Below are positions 16,868 to 25,587 of a stretch of 26,677 nt of DNA, piece by piece. A model generated the notes under the pieces. That model was not told the origin of the DNA. It made no database searches and was given only the letters and a program-made list of their open reading frames with translations. Positions within the stretch are counted from its first letter, which is position 1. Each line of letters starts with the position of its first letter. Location: contig JAFGQM010000029.1 in assembly GCA_016935655.1 (NCBI GenBank), forward strand, positions 1 to 26,677, given 5' to 3'. The stretch comes from Candidatus Altarchaeota archaeon (lineage in GTDB: Archaea; Altiarchaeota; Altiarchaeia; JAFGQM01). The position numbers and the translations under genes were made by a program.

Positions 16868-17494
16868 ATGCATATACCTGACGGCTTTTTGACGGCCGAG
16901 ATTTGGGGCCTGATGTGGGTTGTTACATGTATCGTCATGGCGGTAGCCTTCCGCAAGACCACCAAGCAACTGGGGGACAAGCAGATTCCGTTGATGGGGG
17001 TTCTTGCAGCGTTCATCTTCGCCGCACAGATGGTGAACGTCCCTGTCCTGGGTGGCACATCCGGTCATTTCCTAGGGGGCGTCATGGCTGCTGTGTTTCT
17101 GGGGCCATACACTGCCTCGATAATAATGGCTGCTGTGTTCTTCGTGCAGGCGATTCTATTTCAAGACGGAGGGCTTACGGCTCTGGGGGCGAATATATTC
17201 AACATGGGCCTTCTGGGCGTCTTCATAGGTTACTGCATATTCATTATTCTCAAAAAGGCATCAAAAAATATTTTCATCTCGGCCGGGGTTGCATCCTGGT
17301 TCGCCATAATGCTGGCTGCAACGGCGACATCTCTTGAGCTGGCCGCCTCCGGGACATCACCCCTGGCGCTGGTGCTTCCTGCGATGCTGCTGATACATGC
17401 AATCGTAGGGGTTATAGAAGCAGCCATAACAATGGGCGTTATCGGCCTGGTTATGAAAGCCCGGCCTGATCTGCTGGAGCTGGAGAAGGTGTAG
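16868..17494 (+). CDS. nikM: Nickel ECF transporter substrate-binding component NikM/CbiM
   Basis: This 208-residue membrane protein captures Ni(II) or Co(II) in an ECF-type importer. It starts MHIPDGFL; the N-terminal Met-His amide site of this family needs exactly this start, which fixes ATG 16868 and rules out an upstream ATG at 16802. GGTSGHFLGG (around residue 65) and FQDGGLTALGANIFNMG (around 98-114) match family motifs, among about six helices. Cobalt and nickel types are hard to tell apart by sequence; the divergent nikR points to nickel. It is the first gene of a tight four-gene operon. Confidence 0.92.
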   Translation: MHIPDGFLTAEIWGLMWVVTCIVMAVAFRKTTKQLGDKQIPLMGVLAAFIFAAQMVNVPVLGGTSGHFLGGVMAAVFLGPYTASIIMAAVFFVQAILFQDGGLTALGANIFNMGLLGVFIGYCIFIILKKASKNIFISAGVASWFAIMLAATATSLELAASGTSPLALVLPAMLLIHAIVGVIEAAITMGVIGLVMKARPDLLELEKV

Positions 17495-17495
17495 A

Positions 17496-17783
17496 ATGGT
17501 CAAATACTGGCATATCGGATTGGCGGCGGCTCTCCTGGTAGGGGGCATAATCTCGCTGTTCGCCTCGCCGGAGCCCGACGGTCTGGAGAGGGTCGCGGAG
17601 GATAATGAGTTTATTGATAAGGGTGGAAATGTCATCAGCGCGCCTATGCCGGATTATCTGGCGCCGGGAGTCGAAGATGAATATCTATCTGCTTCTTTGG
17701 CAGGGGTCGTGGGGGTTTTGGCAACCTTCGGTTTCGTTGTGCTGATTGGCAATGTTCTAAAGAAATGGAACACCACTTCATAG
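17496..17783 (+). CDS. nikN: NikN/CbiN-like PDGLE-domain membrane protein
   Basis: This 95-residue protein has two membrane helices (about 7-24 and 67-88) and an extracytoplasmic loop with ASPEPDGLERVAED and MPDYLAPGV, the PDGLE-domain hallmark. It is the small auxiliary subunit that helps NikM/CbiM load metal. It starts one base after the nikM stop, and its end overlaps nikQ by 19 bases. Confidence 0.88.
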   Translation: MVKYWHIGLAAALLVGGIISLFASPEPDGLERVAEDNEFIDKGGNVISAPMPDYLAPGVEDEYLSASLAGVVGVLATFGFVVLIGNVLKKWNTTS

Positions 17784-18436
17784 ACACATATGCGTCAAGG
17801 GCTGGCCTACTGCAAAGGCTTGATGCGCGCACAAAGATAGTTGTGTTCTTTTCCTTTGTTTTGGTTGTTGTCCTGACGGTAATATCGGATTTCTTGTCTT
17901 TTTACTTGTACTTTCTACTGCTATTGGCCCTGGCATCAACCTCGAAAGTCCCCCTGGGTTTTTTGGTCAGGCGCGCGCTGCTTGTGGTCCCCTTCGTCGT
18001 CTTGGTTTCCGTCTTCATACCGTTCATGGGGGGCGATGCTATAGGGTCCTACAATCTGGTCTTCTTTGAATTGACCATGACAAGGCAGGGGATTTTGATA
18101 TTCCTTAATATTTTGTTGAAGGCCTTGCTGTCAGTCTTCGCATTGGCCCTGCTAACGTCTACGACACATTTCCAGGACCTCCTGTCGGGCATGGAAAAAT
18201 TAAAAGTGCCGCGGACGTTCATAATCGTGCTGTCCTTCCTCTACAGGTACCTGTTCCTTTTTGAGGACGAGTTCATGAGGATGAGGCGAGCCCGGGACTC
18301 CAGGAATTTCAGCGGCTCATGGGTTTGGAAGTTAAGGACTTTGAGCAACATGATGGGGGTGTTGTTCATCAGGGCGTATGAGCGGGGCGAGAGAGTTTAT
18401 GCTGCCATGTGTGCGCGGGGTTCTCTGGTGAGATAA
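17765..18436 (+). CDS. nikQ: ECF transporter T component NikQ/CbiQ, truncated by a frameshift
   Basis: The T component links the metal-binding subunits to the ATPase. As read, it has 223 residues with several membrane helices, the opening DTYASRAGLLQRLDARTKIV, and both coupling motifs (RMRRARDSRNF and AAMCARG) that touch the ATPase in this family. The last four residues (SLVR) are out of family pattern. Shifting by one base after codon 218 restores 34 more residues that look like the normal CbiQ end, including a last helix, and that frame's TGA overlaps the nikO ATG. A missing G in the GGGG run at 18417-18420 explains it. The gene may be damaged, or the sequence may contain an error. Confidence 0.88.
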   Translation: MEHHFIDTYASRAGLLQRLDARTKIVVFFSFVLVVVLTVISDFLSFYLYFLLLLALASTSKVPLGFLVRRALLVVPFVVLVSVFIPFMGGDAIGSYNLVFFELTMTRQGILIFLNILLKALLSVFALALLTSTTHFQDLLSGMEKLKVPRTFIIVLSFLYRYLFLFEDEFMRMRRARDSRNFSGSWVWKLRTLSNMMGVLFIRAYERGERVYAAMCARGSLVR

Positions 18437-18525
18437 GGGTGATCAACCGGTCGCGGTTCAGGAGCATCGACCTCCAGTTTTCCGTATTGATCCTATCGGC
18501 GATTCTTATGATAAGGCTAATATGA
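18421..18525 (+). other. Out-of-frame 3' end of nikQ
   Basis: Read from 18421, the bases encode FSGEIRVINRSRF, then a hydrophobic segment ending [12 protein letters not shown] and a stop at 18523-18525. This continues the family pattern ARGF-x-GE seen in CbiQ proteins and supplies the final membrane helix. The TGA overlaps the nikO start as ATGA, the gene junction style used elsewhere in this window. It would give a 253-residue protein once the frame is restored. Confidence 0.8.
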
Positions 18526-19223
18526 AAATCATTGAAATCTCGGGCCTGCAATTTGCCTACCCCAATGGCAGAAAAGCCCTAGGGGGTGTGGAACTGGTAG
18601 TCGAAAGGGGTGAATCACTGGCGCTGATAGGGCCCAACGGCTCCGGGAAATCCACGCTTCTCCTCCACCTTAATGGAATCCTAGTGGGCTCGGGGGATAT
18701 AAAAATATTCGGCCTTCCTGTGGGAAAGAAGAACCTTGCAGAGATCCGCAAAAGGGTGGGGGTGGTCTTCCAGGACCCGGACGACCAGCTGTTCTCGCCC
18801 ACGGTCTTCGACGACGTCGCCTTCGGCCCGATAAACCTGGGGCTAAAGAAAGAGGAGGTGGGGAAAAGGGTCTACGAGGCCCTGACCAAGGTGGGTTTAA
18901 GGAACCTGGCCGAAGAATCGCCACAACACCTCAGCTTCGGCGAGAAAAAGAGGGTTTCTGTAGCGACTGTCCTGTCGATGGAGCCGGAGCTTCTGGTCCT
19001 AGACGAGCCCACCAGCAACCTGGACCCGAAATCCAGAAGGGAGCTTCTAGAGCTGTTTAAGGAACTTGAAGGCACAAAGATAATCGCCACCCATGACCTG
19101 CAGGCGGTCGATGAACTGGCAACAAGGGTCGCCATATTACACGAAGGCAAGATAGCGGCAGATGGGGATAAGTCAGAGATATTAAAGGACAGCGCACTGC
19201 TTAAGGAATTCGATTTATACTAG
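18522..19223 (+). CDS. nikO: Nickel ECF transporter ATPase NikO/CbiO
   Basis: This 233-residue ABC ATPase powers the importer. Walker A is GPNGSGKST (37-45), the Q-loop is [22 protein letters not shown], the signature is LSFGEKKR, Walker B is [12 protein letters not shown] and the H-loop is IATHDL. The Q-loop sequence is typical of ECF-type energising subunits. Only one ATPase is encoded, so it would act as a homodimer. It closes the operon nikM-nikN-nikQ-nikO. Confidence 0.94.
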   Translation: MKIIEISGLQFAYPNGRKALGGVELVVERGESLALIGPNGSGKSTLLLHLNGILVGSGDIKIFGLPVGKKNLAEIRKRVGVVFQDPDDQLFSPTVFDDVAFGPINLGLKKEEVGKRVYEALTKVGLRNLAEESPQHLSFGEKKRVSVATVLSMEPELLVLDEPTSNLDPKSRRELLELFKELEGTKIIATHDLQAVDELATRVAILHEGKIAADGDKSEILKDSALLKEFDLY

Positions 19224-19226
19224 TCT

Positions 19227-19391
19227 TTATGGGCAAGTGGGGCATAAAGGACTGCAGACAGCGCCTTTCACCGAGGCGCCACTAACCCCAACGTCCCCCG
19301 TGAACACGACTATGGCAATTGCTGTTATGGCAAGGGTAGCAATTACCGATATCAACCCGACAATAACTATCTTTCTGAGTTCAGAATCCAT
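19227..19391 (-). CDS. Small membrane-anchored peptide with cysteine tail, 54 aa
   Basis: The gap between nikO and the next forward gene holds a reverse frame starting at the ATG at 19389-19391. It encodes a short charged start (MDSELRK), one strong hydrophobic helix (about 8-30), a Gly/Ser/Val linker and a tail ending CSPLCPTCP. The signal-anchor layout and the tight fit of the frame (stop 3 bases from the nikO stop) argue for a real gene. CTTAAAAG about 15-20 bases upstream is a possible TATA box, though closer than usual. I know no family. The three cysteines could bind metal, and the neighbouring nickel importer makes that tempting, but it is speculation. Confidence 0.5.
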   Translation of the reverse strand: MDSELRKIVIVGLISVIATLAITAIAIVVFTGDVGVSGASVKGAVCSPLCPTCP

Positions 19392-19433
19392 GACTAATTA
19401 AACTTTTAAGCTACAAAAATGTAAAAAGTATGC

Positions 19434-21218
19434 ATGGACGCCCGTATAGAGCCCGTTATTGTTGTAATCGCAGTTTCTGTCGTGATTACTTGCGGCCAGG
19501 TTCTTGGCGGCAGCGGTGGGGACATCATAATCGAACCGGGCGATATACATCCCCAGCTAGACGGAAACTCCAGATCCTACCCCGAGGAATGGGACATCGC
19601 GACGGTCCTGGTCGACAAGGGGCAAACAAAGGCAAAGATTATGCCCGTGTCGGTCTTCCTTTATATTCTGGCTTGGGCCGATGATGGCACACGTCATGAC
19701 CAGGATTTCATAGAGGTGTGCTTTGATGAGGGGGACAATGCGGAGCATTATTTCGATTCGGATGATGTGTGTCTAAGGGTCTACAGGAACGGAACCAGAT
19801 ACGAATCGGTGAGGAATGAGGGGGTAGGGGCACAGAACGACTGGGGTGTAGCGATAAGGGAAAGTGGGGGGACTAGATGGTATGTGGAGTTTAGGGTGGA
19901 GTATGAGAAATTGGGCCTTAGGATCGGCAGGGAGAAGAGCATGGGGCTCATGCTGCGCTATTGGGATAAAGACGGGGATGAGATAGTTCCTGTGTGGCCT
20001 GCGGGGATAGACTATGAAAAACCAAATCAGTGGGGCAGTATAAGTTCCAGCAACAAGTGGAAGCTGCACCCATCCCTGATCTTCAAACCGGAGTTGGCAA
20101 ACGCAGTAGTAGAGCCCGCGTCTGGCAGATACCCTACAGAGTTCAATTTCAGTGCGAGTTATGTGGACATGGATGGTGACAAGCCATTGGGTGTTTCCAT
20201 CATTTTCATCGATCAGCCCCAAAAGACGATGATGCAGAAGACAGAAGAGTGTGGGCCCAAAACGGGCTGCCCTTATGAGTACAAGGCGACTCTGGACCCT
20301 GGGACTTACAGATTCTATTTCACGGCCCAGAACAGGCAACATACAATAAAGACCGGAGAGTACATCCTGGAGGTCTTGCCCGAAAAGGATTATATCCCCC
20401 AATTAAGAAACCCGGTATTGGAGCCTTTTGTCGGAAACAGGAGGACGGCGCATGAGTTTGGTTTTGAGTACTATGACGAAGGCGGGCAACACCCCGAGTC
20501 AGCGAGGATGGTTATCGAAGATCATGGGGACGTAATGATGCGCAGAAGGCCCGGATGCAGGCCCGAACAAGGCTGCTGGTATTACTACGATGAGCTTTTC
20601 CCGCCGGGTTTTTACGCATATTACTACAGGATAGACGACGGTTACTATTTCGTAACAAGCAATAAGTCTTGGTTTAGGATAGAAGGCTTCGAATCCCCGC
20701 CAAACCTCACTAACGGCAGCGTAACGCCGCTGGAGGGGGGCGCAGACACGAAATTCTTCTACAGCGTGAACTATCGCGACCTGGACGGCGACTATGCTGA
20801 GTTTGTGGTGGTGAGCATAGACGGTGATGAGTACAGCATGATGACCGTCCCGGGATGTGAGCCCTCATTAGGCTGCTTGTTTACCACGACAAGAAGGCTT
20901 AAAAATGGCAGCCACGAACATTTTTTTGAGGCGAGTGACGGCAACCAAACAGTCAGGTTCCCGGAAAACGGAACCTTTACCGGCCCAATGGTCATCATCC
21001 CCGGTGAAGCGGCAGGGGAAAAGGCCGGGGAGGGGGAAGAGGACGAGCAAAACGGTGGGTGGTCACTGGATATAGACGAGAACACCAGGAATATCATGCT
21101 GGTAGTAGTTGTATGTGTGGTCGTCTACATGATACGGGCCAGTTTAATCAAAAGGAGAAAAAAGAAGAAAAAACTGTTTGGGGGCCAGAAGAAAAGGATT
21201 GATGAAAAACATTCCTGA
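19434..21218 (+). CDS. Cell-surface protein: CBM9/DOMON-like domain, three repeats, C-terminal anchor
   Basis: This 594-residue protein starts with a signal-like helix (about 6-20) and ends with one membrane helix (about 554-568) and a very basic tail, so it is probably exported and anchored by its C-terminus. Residues about 35-215 resemble a CBM9/DOMON beta-sandwich (FIEVCFDEGDNAEHYF, WYVEFRVEYEKLGL, GLMLRYWDKDGDE). Three repeats follow at about 220-318, 323-420 and 424-524, each with an opening P-rich strand, a DxDGD-type or similar acidic turn, a CxPxxGC pair (C273-C279, C375-C381, C475-C481) and a G-x-Y/H-x-x-x-F strand. Between repeats and helix lies an acidic Gly/Glu linker. Several N-x-S/T sites fit surface glycosylation. 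The ligand is unknown. Confidence 0.8.
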   Translation: MDARIEPVIVVIAVSVVITCGQVLGGSGGDIIIEPGDIHPQLDGNSRSYPEEWDIATVLVDKGQTKAKIMPVSVFLYILAWADDGTRHDQDFIEVCFDEGDNAEHYFDSDDVCLRVYRNGTRYESVRNEGVGAQNDWGVAIRESGGTRWYVEFRVEYEKLGLRIGREKSMGLMLRYWDKDGDEIVPVWPAGIDYEKPNQWGSISSSNKWKLHPSLIFKPELANAVVEPASGRYPTEFNFSASYVDMDGDKPLGVSIIFIDQPQKTMMQKTEECGPKTGCPYEYKATLDPGTYRFYFTAQNRQHTIKTGEYILEVLPEKDYIPQLRNPVLEPFVGNRRTAHEFGFEYYDEGGQHPESARMVIEDHGDVMMRRRPGCRPEQGCWYYYDELFPPGFYAYYYRIDDGYYFVTSNKSWFRIEGFESPPNLTNGSVTPLEGGADTKFFYSVNYRDLDGDYAEFVVVSIDGDEYSMMTVPGCEPSLGCLFTTTRRLKNGSHEHFFEASDGNQTVRFPENGTFTGPMVIIPGEAAGEKAGEGEEDEQNGGWSLDIDENTRNIMLVVVVCVVVYMIRASLIKRRKKKKKLFGGQKKRIDEKHS

Positions 21219-21220
21219 AC

Positions 21221-22117
21221 TTATATCGGGCAGGTCTTTTTGACCAGCCTCTTCAAGACGACAAAAAAGCTAAGCTCGAATATTGAGGAGACGCCTGCCG
21301 GCAGGGCTGCCTCCGGGCCCAAAAGGGCTATTGCTATGGCCGCAGTCGCGCCCGCGTTTTTGAAAGAGGAGAAGAGGGAATAGGTTATAGAACTTACGGG
21401 GTTCACTTTGGCTTTTCTTAGGAGCAGCAGGACTAGCGATCCCGTCACAAACGTCCTAACCAACAGGATTAGAAAAATGGGCGAGAGACTGATCGGGTCT
21501 AAAACCAACACCTTCTGGTTCAGTCCTATCACTGAATAGGTCACCAATGCCAATGACAAGAGGGTTATTGCCTTGCTGTAATCGAAAACCCTCCAGTTCA
21601 GCCTGGCCAGCGGCCTAGAGACGATTAGGGGGAACAAAACCAACAGTATTAGTATCCATTCCAGATAAGCCGGGTCTACTGCTACGCCCAAGAAGGCCAG
21701 GATTATCAAAGGGGCTAGGAACAGTGAACAGAGATAACAGAATGCGGAACCCAGAATGGCGATTTTAGAGTCGCCGCAGAGAAGGTAGGTGAATGGAACT
21801 ATGGCTACGGCAGGCGGTGCAGCCGCCATTATGATGAATCCCTTGAGTTGGTTCGGGTCCTGGATTAAAAGGAATGAAAGGATCAAGACAAGTCCTGACA
21901 AAAGCAAATAGTTTGCAAACAGTGTGTTCAAGATGGGTGAAGCGTAGGTCCTCAAGTCCCGGGGCTTCAGGGTTATAGGCCTCATTGAAAGGACCATGGC
22001 GAGGATGAGGGCCGGTATTATGAGGTTTTGCATGACCGAAGCTTGCTCCGGGTAGACTAACCCCAAGACTATTGCTACTGAAAAAACAAAGGCCGCATTC
22101 TCCAGTAATTTCTTCAT
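21221..22117 (-). CDS. Bile-acid:sodium symporter (BASS) family transporter
   Basis: This 298-residue protein has about nine membrane helices. The C-terminal segment FKNAGATAAIAIALLGPEAALPAGVSSIFEL resembles the crossing-helix region of BASS proteins, and AAAPPAVAIVPFTYLLCGD mid-protein resembles the other crossover. BASS members move organic anions with sodium; the substrate here is not evident. It converges with the surface-protein gene, only two bases apart. Confidence 0.8.
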   Translation of the reverse strand: MKKLLENAAFVFSVAIVLGLVYPEQASVMQNLIIPALILAMVLSMRPITLKPRDLRTYASPILNTLFANYLLLSGLVLILSFLLIQDPNQLKGFIIMAAAPPAVAIVPFTYLLCGDSKIAILGSAFCYLCSLFLAPLIILAFLGVAVDPAYLEWILILLVLFPLIVSRPLARLNWRVFDYSKAITLLSLALVTYSVIGLNQKVLVLDPISLSPIFLILLVRTFVTGSLVLLLLRKAKVNPVSSITYSLFSSFKNAGATAAIAIALLGPEAALPAGVSSIFELSFFVVLKRLVKKTCPI

Positions 22118-22179
22118 CCTTAGGTTAGATGCAGAGATAAGATAATTTTTTAGCTAGAATCGGCAATATATACCCCTAC

Positions 22180-22257
22180 GGGCCTGTAGCTTAGTCAGGT
22201 TGGAGCGCTCGACTGATAATCGAGTGGTCGCCAGTTCAAATCTGGCCAGGCCCACCA
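22180..22257 (+). tRNA. tRNA-Ile (GAU), with encoded CCA
   Basis: The acceptor stem pairs GGGCCTG (22180-22186) with CAGGCCC (22247-22253), followed by discriminator A and encoded CCA (22255-22257). The anticodon stem is CTCGA/TCGAG with loop CTGATAA and anticodon GAT at 22215-22217. The T arm is GCCAG-TTCAAAT-CTGGC. There is no intron. AT-rich boxes at 22141-22150 and 22165-22172 may be its promoter. Confidence 0.97.
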
Positions 22258-22278
22258 TATTTTCCTTAAACCCACAAA

Positions 22279-22923
22279 ATGCCAAGAGACTGGGACAACA
22301 TATACAAGACCAGGGGCGATATATTCGGTGAGCCTGAGAGGGTAATAAAGCAGTCTGTGGAACTCCTTAAACAGAATAGCGCAAAGAAGATTCTGGACTT
22401 GGGCTGCGGTACCGGAAGGCACAGCCTGTTGCTGGCTAAAGAGGGGTTCGAAGTCTACGGTCTGGACACGTCTCCGAATGCCTTGCAGATACTCCGAGAC
22501 AAGGCAAAAAAAGAGGGCGTGAAGATAAAGCTGGATGAAGGCGATATGTGCGCGCTCCCGTACAAGGGGTCTTTCTTTGATGCCATCATAAGCACACAGG
22601 TAATACAACACGGGCTGCCAAAAGACATCAAAAAAACCGCCTCCGAGATAGACAGGGTATTGAAACCTGGAGGCTTCATCGTGATAAAGACCTTGTCCGC
22701 CAAGAACGAAATGCCAAGGGACAGAGTTTTGGTGGAGGAGAGGACTGTCAAGGGCGGGGATGAAGGGGAGGAGGATGTGCCACACCACTATTTCATGCTT
22801 GAAGAACTGGAGGGATTGTTTAGGGGATATGGGTTCCTTAAACTCGAGAACGTCGAGGAATGGTCCCGGATGGCCAAGGGGAGGAGGTGGTTCGTTGAGT
22901 TGGTTTGCAGAAAACCTGGATAA
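22279..22923 (+). CDS. Class I SAM-dependent methyltransferase
   Basis: This 214-residue protein has motif I KKILDLGCGTGRHSLLLAKEG (about 35-55), an acidic post-motif (VYGLDTSPNAL), FDAIISTQVIQHGL as motif IV, and VLKPGGFIVIKTL as motif VI. It belongs to the broad UbiE/Methyltransf_11 type, whose substrates range from small molecules to lipids; no specific substrate is suggested. It starts about 20 bases after the tRNA and converges on gyrA with a 10-base gap. Confidence 0.85.
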   Translation: MPRDWDNIYKTRGDIFGEPERVIKQSVELLKQNSAKKILDLGCGTGRHSLLLAKEGFEVYGLDTSPNALQILRDKAKKEGVKIKLDEGDMCALPYKGSFFDAIISTQVIQHGLPKDIKKTASEIDRVLKPGGFIVIKTLSAKNEMPRDRVLVEERTVKGGDEGEEDVPHHYFMLEELEGLFRGYGFLKLENVEEWSRMAKGRRWFVELVCRKPG

Positions 22924-22933
22924 CCCTGGCGCA

Positions 22934-25585
22934 CTACATACCTGGTTTCCTTAGATGGAGGACTTTGCCCACCCTCTCCACTTTCCCGTAGAATGTTGAT
23001 TCACCTGGTGTTGGATTTTCTTCTATCTCCTTAAACACAGGCTCTTGCTCTTGGGGGGGTGGCGAATCTGCTTTTGGTTTGTCATCTGGTGTATCGCTGG
23101 GGTCGTCTTCATCGTCCCCGTTCTCGTCTTTGGCCATCTTAGCCAGGGAAACGACCTTTTTACCCTCGTCCAGCTTCATTATCCTCACGCCCTGTGTGTT
23201 CCTGCCTATCTCGGATATAGTCGAGACGGGGGTCCTTATGATGACTCCGTCGGAGGTTATGACCATTATGTCCTCTTCCTCCTTGACGGACTTGACCGAT
23301 ACTACCTTGCCGTTCCTGTCCGTGGTTTTTATGTCTATCACGCCCTGTCCCGCTCTTCTTTGGACCGGGTATTTTGAGAATTCCGATCGCTTACCATAGC
23401 CGTTTTCCGTTATCGTTAAGAGTGCTTCGCCCTCCTTGGCAACTACCATGCCCACGACCTCGTCTTTCTTAAGCCTCACGCCTGTAACGCCCTGGGAGGC
23501 CCTTCCGACTGGCCTGACGTCGGTTTCCTTGAACCTTATGGACTTGCCGTTCTTTGTCGCGATTAGTATATCGTCTTTTCCAGTAGTCAGTTTCACATCC
23601 ACCAGCTCGTCCTTCTCCTTGAGATTGATAGCTATGATCCCCCCCTTCCTCGGCCTGCTGTATGCGGAGAGCTCGGTCTTCTTTATCAGGCCGTTCTTGG
23701 TCAAGGCCACCAAGTATAGGTCGTCCCTGAACTCACTTACCCGGACTGACGCGGTTATCCTCTCTTCTTTCTCAAGTTCTATAAGGTTCACGATCGCCTT
23801 GCCGCGCGCATATCTGCCCTCGACCGGTAGCTGGTACACCTTCAGCCAGTAGACCTTGCCCATGTTCGTGAAGAACAGGACATAATCATGTGTCGAGGCC
23901 ACGAACAGCTCCTCCACAAAATCCTCTTCCTTGGTCTCCATACCTATCACCCCCCTACCCCCACGTCTCTGCGCGCGATATGTCTCTGTCGGGAGCCTCT
24001 TGATATACCCCTGGTTCGTGATGGAAACGACCATCTGCTCTTCGGCAATCAGGTCCTCGATTTCCAGGTCTTCGCCGCCCTCCGCTATCTGGGTCCTTCT
24101 CTCATCACCGTACTTCTGCTTTATCTCTAGCAGCTCTTTTTTTATTATCTCGAGTATCTTCGCCTCTGAGGCCAGGACCTCCTTGAGCCAAGCTATCGTC
24201 TTAAGGAGTTGCTCGTGTTCCTCGTCTATCTTGCCGCGCTCCAAGGAGGTCAGCTTCTGCAGCCGCATCTCAAGGATTGCCTGCGACTGTTCCTGGGACA
24301 GACTGAATTTCTTCTCCAGACCGGTTTTGGCTTCTTCTGGAGTTTTTGAGCCCCTTATGATCTTTATTACGTCGTCGATATGCTGTATCGCCTTCTTAAG
24401 TCCCTCGAGTATATGTGCGCGCGCCTCCGATTTCTTCAGTTCGAACTGGCATCTTTTTGTTATGACGTCTCTCCTGTGGTCTATGAAGAGCGTTATCAGG
24501 GATTTCAAATCCAAGACCTCGGGCTTGTTGTCGACGAGCGCAAGGTTTATGATTCCGAAGGCGCTCTCCAGAGAGGTGTGTTTATAAAGCTGGTTCAGGA
24601 CGATGTCCCCCTGGATGCCCGACTTCAGCTCTATGACTACACGGATGCCCTCTCTGTCGGACTCGTCGCGAAGGTCTGTCACCCCCTCGACCCTCTTCTC
24701 CTTCACCAAGTCGGCTATGTTCTCGACTAAGGTCGCCTTGTTGACCTGGTAGGGTATTTCTGTTATGATTATCTTCTGTTTGTTCTTCTCGTCCAAGATT
24801 TCTGCCTTGGCCCTTATCCTCACGCTGCCCCGGCCCTCCTTGTAGGCCTGGATTATCCCGCTGCGACCCTGGATTATCCCGCCGGTCGGGAAGTCTGGAC
24901 CCCTGACGTACTGGAGAAGCTCCTCGATGGATATCTGTGGGTTGTCTATCACCGCAACTGTACCGTCCACAACCTCGCTGAGATTATGCGGGGCCATATT
25001 GGTGGCCATACCGACCGCGATGCCAGAGGAACCGTTTACGAGAAGGTTGGGGATTTTTGAGGGAAGGACCGTAGGTTCCTCCAATGATTCGTCGAAGTTC
25101 GGGACAAAATCAACGGTTTCTTTGTCTATGTCCGCTAGCATTTCCTCTGCAATCTTAGCCATCCTACATTCAGAATATCTCATAGCGGCAGCGGCGTCAC
25201 CGTCCACAGAGCCGAAGTTGCCTTGACCGTCGACCAGCGGATAACGCAAAGAGAAGTCCTGGACCATACGTACTAGGGCATCATAGACCGCAACATCGCC
25301 GTGGGGGTGATATTTCCCGATGATTTCTCCAACGACTCTTGCAGATTTTTTATATGGCTTATCGTGGTGCATGCCAAGGTCGTTTAGGGCGTAGAGTATT
25401 CTCCTATGCACAGGCTTCAGACCATCTCTTACATCCGGCAGGGCACGACCTATTATGACTGACATTGAGTAATCTATATAAGACTCCTTCATCTCGTCTT
25501 CAATGTTAGTAGGGATAACTTTACCACTGGCCACATAATCCGAAAAGTTATCCATGTCCTCATTTTTGAGGGTTTTTTCTTCCAT
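22934..25585 (-). CDS. gyrA: DNA gyrase subunit A
   Basis: GyrA cuts and rejoins DNA to introduce negative supercoils. The 883 residues open with the usual [33 protein letters not shown]. The catalytic Tyr is Y137 in [11 protein letters not shown]. The GyrA box is QRRGGRG, followed by the beta-pinwheel repeats of the C-terminal domain, so wrapping activity (gyrase rather than Topo IV) is expected. The residue at the E. coli Ser83 position is Val98 ([10 protein letters not shown]), and the neighbouring Asp87 position is kept as D102. An acidic linker at about 819-857 is followed by a short extra tail ([14 protein letters not shown]). It starts two bases after the gyrB stop. Confidence 0.97.
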   Translation of the reverse strand: MEEKTLKNEDMDNFSDYVASGKVIPTNIEDEMKESYIDYSMSVIIGRALPDVRDGLKPVHRRILYALNDLGMHHDKPYKKSARVVGEIIGKYHPHGDVAVYDALVRMVQDFSLRYPLVDGQGNFGSVDGDAAAAMRYSECRMAKIAEEMLADIDKETVDFVPNFDESLEEPTVLPSKIPNLLVNGSSGIAVGMATNMAPHNLSEVVDGTVAVIDNPQISIEELLQYVRGPDFPTGGIIQGRSGIIQAYKEGRGSVRIRAKAEILDEKNKQKIIITEIPYQVNKATLVENIADLVKEKRVEGVTDLRDESDREGIRVVIELKSGIQGDIVLNQLYKHTSLESAFGIINLALVDNKPEVLDLKSLITLFIDHRRDVITKRCQFELKKSEARAHILEGLKKAIQHIDDVIKIIRGSKTPEEAKTGLEKKFSLSQEQSQAILEMRLQKLTSLERGKIDEEHEQLLKTIAWLKEVLASEAKILEIIKKELLEIKQKYGDERRTQIAEGGEDLEIEDLIAEEQMVVSITNQGYIKRLPTETYRAQRRGGRGVIGMETKEEDFVEELFVASTHDYVLFFTNMGKVYWLKVYQLPVEGRYARGKAIVNLIELEKEERITASVRVSEFRDDLYLVALTKNGLIKKTELSAYSRPRKGGIIAINLKEKDELVDVKLTTGKDDILIATKNGKSIRFKETDVRPVGRASQGVTGVRLKKDEVVGMVVAKEGEALLTITENGYGKRSEFSKYPVQRRAGQGVIDIKTTDRNGKVVSVKSVKEEEDIMVITSDGVIIRTPVSTISEIGRNTQGVRIMKLDEGKKVVSLAKMAKDENGDDEDDPSDTPDDKPKADSPPPQEQEPVFKEIEENPTPGESTFYGKVERVGKVLHLRKPGM

Positions 25586-25587
25586 TG

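Noticed and set aside
22195..22788. Reverse open frame across the tRNA and methyltransferase gene
   Set aside because: Its end is simply the antisense translation of tRNA-Ile, a well-known artefact, and the rest is antisense to the methyltransferase.
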